Below, piece after piece: positions 59,677 through 64,000 of a DNA stretch of 64,000 bases. Position 1 is the first letter of the stretch, and every line of letters begins with the position of its first letter. A model generated the notes under the pieces. That model was given only the letters and a program-made list of their open reading frames with translations, was not told the origin of the DNA and ran no database searches. The translations under genes and the position numbers were made by a program. The stretch comes from Arthonia radiata (taxonomy: Eukaryota > Ascomycota > Arthoniomycetes > Arthoniales > Arthoniaceae), in the NCBI GenBank assembly GCA_002989075.1, contig PSQN01000016.1:3178336-3242335 (forward strand), read 5' to 3'.

Positions 59677-61151
59677 CCGCAACACATATGCATTCTCCCC
59701 CCATCACGCAACCATCCTCCACCAACCCCTCCCCACCATCTGATACAAGCATGGCAGCAGCAGCGGCAGTCGGTACTGCACAACCGGTGCTTCACGAAGG
59801 TCAGCTCACGCAACTAGACGAGAACCGCCAGGATCTGCCACGCCCGTACAAATGTCCTATTTGCGACAAGGCCTTTCACCGCCTTGAGCATCAAACGCGG
59901 CATATTCGAACGCATACCGGCGAGAAGCCCCATGCATGCCAGTTTCCAGGCTGCCAGAAGCGCTTCAGCAGATCAGACGAGCTCACGCGGCATTCCAGAA
60001 TACACAGTAATCCCAACTCACGTAGAGGCAAGGCCGTGAACAATGTACATCAAGCGCTAGCCTTCCCTGGCACATTACCAGAAGGGCAGATGCCCTATCT
60101 CATGCCTGCGGGCCCACAGGCCATTCAGTATCCCAATACCGCCCCGAATTCAAATATGGCGTCGCCGGACGTCTCACCACCCCATTCTTACATCGCATAC
60201 CACACTCCACCGCAGTATCCGACACCCTACTCATACAGCGCCCAGAGCCATTCCGGCTACGATTCGCCTGTTTATGCTCAGCCGCACTCGCAGCCAGACC
60301 GTGGTATCAACCTCCTCGCTACAGCTGCTAGCCAAGTAGAAATCGAGCGCGAGCGTCAATCTGCTTCTGCACCAACCTCGGCGTTCCAACCCCACCGAAG
60401 ACCGCCGCACCACCATACTGCACACCACCACCCCTACTCTCACGCCTCGCCAGCATCGGGTTCTGCGCGAATTCCCTCCATCGCCCAATACGCCTTCTCG
60501 TCACAGTCCATGTCTCGATCGGCCTCGCAAGACGGCTACTTGGACGATCCGTACGCGCACGCAGTGCAAAAGAGATCAAGGCCGCCAAGCCCTCAATATA
60601 CGAATCCGCACTCCCCTATTCACTCTGGTGGCTCCAGTGGCTATTCGCCGACCCCCGGTCATACACCCGCGATTACGCCCGGCCATTCGCCGAGGTTGCA
60701 GGCCGAGGCTGTCCAGCTACCTGGAATCAGAAGTCTCAATATTGGTCATGCTACGCAGCAACATCCGCACCCTATTCCCGGGAGCAGACTGGGTGCACCT
60801 GAGACGCTCGAGCCGACAGCGGATATCAATCACAACACAAGCTTCACCAACAACGTCAACAGCTCTTACGGCACCTCAATGCCCGGATCAACTTCGCACA
60901 GCAGACGGGCCAGCCTGACTGGCAGTCCGAAAGACGAGAGGTTATTCCCTTACTCGAGAAGCTTGAACAACAGTGGAATGAGAATCGGTGATATCGTGAA
61001 TCGCGGTGAAGCAAGGACGCTGCCGGCGCCAAAGCAAATACCGAGTGGGACGGCGACACCTGCTAGAGGCAGCATGGGTGAGAGCGGCGGGCGGGAGAAG
61101 GGCGTCAATTGGATGCTGAATGACGGCGAAAACAAGATGGATGAGTCTTGA
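59646..61151 (+). CDS. creA: Carbon catabolite repressor CreA (Mig1-type C2H2 protein)
   Basis: Single exon of 501 aa from ATG 59646. Two C2H2 zinc fingers span about 70-120: CPICDKAFHRLEHQTRHIRTH and CQFPGCQKRFSRSDELTRH (each 4-residue ligand set complete). The linker is TGEKPHA. The fingers are the CreA/Mig1 type that binds SYGGRG in promoters of alternative-carbon genes. The N terminus has an Ala run (37-41). The middle is rich in Ser, Pro, His and Tyr, including a His-rich patch (PPHHHTAHHHP). The conserved C-terminal block DERLFPYSRSLNNSGMRIGDIVNR is present. Length is somewhat above the 415-450 aa I recall for Aspergillus. No intron, as usual for creA. Confidence 0.95.
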   Translation: MSSDNFSPSVTATHMHSPPITQPSSTNPSPPSDTSMAAAAAVGTAQPVLHEGQLTQLDENRQDLPRPYKCPICDKAFHRLEHQTRHIRTHTGEKPHACQFPGCQKRFSRSDELTRHSRIHSNPNSRRGKAVNNVHQALAFPGTLPEGQMPYLMPAGPQAIQYPNTAPNSNMASPDVSPPHSYIAYHTPPQYPTPYSYSAQSHSGYDSPVYAQPHSQPDRGINLLATAASQVEIERERQSASAPTSAFQPHRRPPHHHTAHHHPYSHASPASGSARIPSIAQYAFSSQSMSRSASQDGYLDDPYAHAVQKRSRPPSPQYTNPHSPIHSGGSSGYSPTPGHTPAITPGHSPRLQAEAVQLPGIRSLNIGHATQQHPHPIPGSRLGAPETLEPTADINHNTSFTNNVNSSYGTSMPGSTSHSRRASLTGSPKDERLFPYSRSLNNSGMRIGDIVNRGEARTLPAPKQIPSGTATPARGSMGESGGREKGVNWMLNDGENKMDES

Positions 61152-61670
61152 AGATTTTGGGCTACTGGATGACGGCGATGCTGGTTTCGCCGAGGCGACC
61201 TTGGGCTTGGAGCACTGAGAAAATTGGATGTAATGGCGATGAGAGGACAAGAGTATGGATAACGACTACTGGTAATGGACGGACACGAAGGAAACGATAC
61301 CATATAGATTTGCTGTTTATTGCAGGTGGGAATTTGATGCTTTTCGCTGCTCTATCAATTGCGAGGAAGGAGCGAGCGGGCTCTCGCTGATAATAACGGG
61401 GCATTCAAAATACTGATATATTGACTTCGTGGTTTCGATTGTGCGAAATTCTCGTTCTCCAAATTTCCCCTCAAACAACGTGCTTTCCTCTCCACATACT
61501 ACTCCAGACACGCGACACCTAAATCAAGAAGATTAGTCATGGCTCCAGTAAACCTAAGCAATCGCACTGGTCCACAGTAACTTGCCCAAGCGATCGGCCA
61601 TAGACCAGTTTCACACGCACACCCGCCCACAATTATTGAAACCTCGTGACCGCGCGTTCAAATCGCATCC
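61152..61670. other. Intergenic, 519 bp
   Basis: 3' UTR of creA and promoter of the dihydroorotate dehydrogenase gene, same strand. Nothing else recognised. Confidence 0.5.
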
Positions 61671-63233
61671 ATGCTCCGCCCATCAGCACTGAAGCTGCAC
61701 CACCGGCTCGCCTCCAAACAGCTACTCAACCACCAAAAATCTCAAGCCGCCTTGTTCCTACTCCCATCACTGCCTTCACGGCGCCCGGCCACCGCTCGCT
61801 ACGCCTCAACCTCAACCTCAACCTCCACCACACCTACATCCTTACCAAAACCAACCCTCACCATCAGCCTCCGCCGCCTCGCCTTCACCACCTCCATCGC
61901 CCTCGGCACGCTCACAGGCTACCTCTACCTAAGCGACACGCGCTCAGCCCTCCACCGCCTCTCCGTCCCCGTCCTCCGCGTCCTGTTCCCAGACGCCGAG
62001 GCCGCGCACCACGCCGGCGTGTCTGGTCTTTCCATTCTCTACAAACTCGGCTTACACCCGCGCGAGCGTGACACGACTTACTCCAATGTCAACGGCAGCG
62101 ATCTCAGCGTCACCGTCTTCGGCCACCAGCTGGACTCTCCTCTAGCCATCTCCGCCGGCCTCGACAAGGATGGAGACGTACCGGACGCGCTGCTTGCTCT
62201 CGGTCCAGGTATTGTCGAGATCGGGGGCGTGACGCCCCTGCCTCAGCCTGGGAACCCGCAACCACGCGTTTTCAGGATTCCCTCGCAGAATGGGCTGATT
62301 AACCGGTACGGGCTGAACTCGAAGGGCGCGGATCACGTCGCTTCGCAGCTGAGGCGTCGGGTGCGTGAATTTGCGCGTAGGCGGGGTTTGGGGTATGATG
62401 ACGAGGCGGAGACGGAGGTCTTGGATGCCAGCGAGTGCGGTGTCCCGCCTGGATCTTTAAGGGAAGGCAAGTTACTGGCGGTGCAAATCGCGAAGAACAA
62501 AGCCACGCCAGACAGTGACATCGAAGCGGTACGAGCTGACTACGTGGCCTGCGTGCAGAAACTGGGGAAGTACGCGGACATCGTCACTGTGAACGTGAGC
62601 TCGCCTAATACGCCTGGGCTGCGCGATCTGCAAGCTGCGGAGCCGTTGGCGTTTATACTAACGGGTGTGGTGGACGCGGCGAAGAATGTGGAGAGGAGGA
62701 CGAAGCCAAGGGTGATGGTTAAGGTGAGTCCGGATGAGGATTCGGAGAAGGATGTGCGGGGCATTTGCGAGGCGGTGTGGAAGGGTGGCGTTGATGGCGT
62801 GGTGGTGGGGAATACGACGAATCGGCGGCCGGGGCCTGTGGCGGGGAGTGGGGGGTTGAGTGAGGTTGAGGGGAGGACGATGGGGGAGACGGGCGGGTAT
62901 AGCGGCCCGCAGCTTTTTGAGAGGACGGTGAGATTGGTGGGACGGTATCGGGGTATGTTGGATGAAGGGTTCAGAGATCAGTCAGGGAAGGAGTTGGAGA
63001 GGAAGGTGGTCTTTGCGACGGGTGGGATCACAAATGGAGAACAGGCGCTGGAGGTGCTAGGGGCGGGTGCAAGTGTGGCGATGGTCTATACGGGGATGGT
63101 GTATGGGGGTGTCGGCACGGTGACGAGGATGAAGGACGAGATGAGGTCGGCGCTGCGGAAAAGTCACGGTACCTCGGCGTCGATTGAAGCACGATATCAG
63201 AGTGACAAGCAAGCAACTCAAGGCCTGCCCTGA
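61671..63233 (+). CDS. URA9: Dihydroorotate dehydrogenase, class 2, mitochondrial
   Basis: Single exon of 520 aa. It oxidises dihydroorotate to orotate in pyrimidine synthesis and passes electrons to quinone at the inner mitochondrial membrane. A basic presequence (1-45, MLRPSALKLHHRLASKQ) is followed by a hydrophobic anchor (about 70-88). The FMN barrel includes LAISAGLDKDGDVPDAL, GIVEIGGVTPLPQPGNPQPR, QNGLINRYGLNSKG, the catalytic-Ser region VNVSSPNTPGLRDLQ, KVSPDE, VVVGNTTNRRP and VFATGGITNGEQALE. The N-terminal anchor and class-2 motifs exclude the cytosolic yeast Ura1 type. The C-terminal ~20 residues are probably disordered. No link to neighbouring creA is implied. Confidence 0.96.
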   Translation: MLRPSALKLHHRLASKQLLNHQKSQAALFLLPSLPSRRPATARYASTSTSTSTTPTSLPKPTLTISLRRLAFTTSIALGTLTGYLYLSDTRSALHRLSVPVLRVLFPDAEAAHHAGVSGLSILYKLGLHPRERDTTYSNVNGSDLSVTVFGHQLDSPLAISAGLDKDGDVPDALLALGPGIVEIGGVTPLPQPGNPQPRVFRIPSQNGLINRYGLNSKGADHVASQLRRRVREFARRRGLGYDDEAETEVLDASECGVPPGSLREGKLLAVQIAKNKATPDSDIEAVRADYVACVQKLGKYADIVTVNVSSPNTPGLRDLQAAEPLAFILTGVVDAAKNVERRTKPRVMVKVSPDEDSEKDVRGICEAVWKGGVDGVVVGNTTNRRPGPVAGSGGLSEVEGRTMGETGGYSGPQLFERTVRLVGRYRGMLDEGFRDQSGKELERKVVFATGGITNGEQALEVLGAGASVAMVYTGMVYGGVGTVTRMKDEMRSALRKSHGTSASIEARYQSDKQATQGLP

Positions 63234-64000
63234 ACGACGACCGCGATGTGAGAGAACGCCAACATATTTCGCAAAAGGAGCGAGTCTCCGCTCGCCCAAC
63301 ACAAGAAATCTAAAGAGATTTCCACAATTCCCGACACAAACGGTGGCTTGTGTGGGCATCCTCACACCTCAAAGTGCTCCGCACAATTTCATTGAGAGAC
63401 GCCGATCTCCCTTGACTACCGGCACTTCCTACCGCACTCACGTACAGACAGAAAGCACCTCAACATCAGCTAAATCGCTCGCAGCCCAGTGCGGCTTCAT
63501 CAGCGACCCCATGGCCATATTTCCGTCCTCAAGAGAGATACCGCTTCAGAGAGGCGGCCGTCGACTCTCTGGTCGCCCGCGCTATTCCAACAAGCGCAGA
63601 GCATGCACATTGCAGAACGCAGCTGAGCGTTGCGACATGGTACAGAAGTCTGGACTCCTCCTCTCTAGGCTGTGCGAAAAGATGGCAGACGGGCCACAAG
63701 CCACTGCACAACCAACCCACCTCAGGCCGTTCCCATACTTCGCTGCGGCGTTTCCAGAGAACGAGATACGCGTATATTACTGTCGTTGGCAGGAACAAGA
63801 CCGGTATAGCATACTAGTTTGAGACGCTCGCTTTATACACTAAAGACTGAGGCAGGTATCATTCCAAGACGAGGTCTTGAATCTTCTCACTACCGCATTT
63901 CGCTCGCTTCTTACTATATACATACGCTCTTCCTCTGCTATAGGTTTCGAGTCACGGAAGTCTATAACTGTTGGCCTTGTTGTACGTGTCAGTCACTGTT
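63234..64000. other. Window end, 767 bp without a called gene
   Basis: 3' region of the dihydroorotate dehydrogenase gene. A plus-strand frame to 63822 begins at TTG, overlaps the previous gene and has no motif. A gene entering from beyond the window cannot be excluded. Confidence 0.4.

Noticed and set aside
61640-61670. Possible tRNA B-box (GTTCAAATCGC) before dihydroorotate dehydrogenase
   Set aside because: No matching A-box or cloverleaf could be built around it.
63184-63822. Plus-strand 212-codon frame at the window end
   Set aside because: Begins at TTG inside the dihydroorotate dehydrogenase coding region and shows no motif.

Overview
This is a gene-dense segment of an ascomycete genome, most likely a filamentous Pezizomycotina and plausibly a Dothideomycete (class is inference). 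The support is as follows. Genes lie on both strands with no operons. They are interrupted by short spliceosomal introns (mostly 48-70 nt, GTRNGT...AG) that restore family-typical proteins when removed. Several products are fungal: Erg28, CreA, Zn2Cys6 regulators, Fol1-type HPPK-DHPS and peroxisomal multifunctional enzyme 2. No rRNA, tRNA, CRISPR array or intact transposon was recognised.

Layout. 0-13 kb: Zng1-type CobW GTPase (+), an unknown 581-aa protein (+), peroxisomal MFE-2/Fox2 (-), a Ran-binding Hba1/Yrb2-like protein (-), Yip4-like Golgi protein (-), Gal7 (+), Erg28 (-). 13-25 kb: a short spliced unknown gene (-), Krr1 (+), 3-ketoacyl-CoA reductase Ifa38 (-) divergent from a Zn2Cys6 regulator (+), then two tiny spliced convergent genes with TATA boxes. 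26-35 kb: an SRPK-like kinase (+), a head-to-head pair of GFA/CENP-V-fold genes (one broken by an in-frame TAG), a nucleoside-hydrolase-like gene (-) and the glycerate-kinase-like Tda10 (+). 36-46 kb: PP1 catalytic subunit (-), a leucine-rich-repeat protein (-), Fol1 (-), a nitronate monooxygenase (+) and a 78-aa membrane protein (+). 46-50.4 kb: a 4.5-kb gene-free interval with a composite of degenerate tandem repeats. 50.4-64 kb: Mtr10/transportin-3 (-) divergent from SmE (+), 5-formyl-THF cyclo-ligase (-), a Rad51 paralogue (+), the carbon repressor CreA (+) and class-2 dihydroorotate dehydrogenase (+).

Most genes are unrelated housekeeping neighbours, but some themes recur. Two products (MFE-2 and the nitronate monooxygenase) end in the peroxisomal tripeptide AKL, and both have a CCTCGG/CCGAGG hexamer upstream. 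Two enzymes are folate-related (Fol1, cyclo-ligase). Two proteins are nucleocytoplasmic transport factors (Hba1-like, Mtr10). The most intriguing signal is in MFE-2: retention of its last intron would end a shortened, two-dehydrogenase protein exactly at -SKL*, a canonical peroxisomal signal.

Exon boundaries were assigned by hand from splice consensus and remembered family conservation. They are predictions, not transcript evidence.
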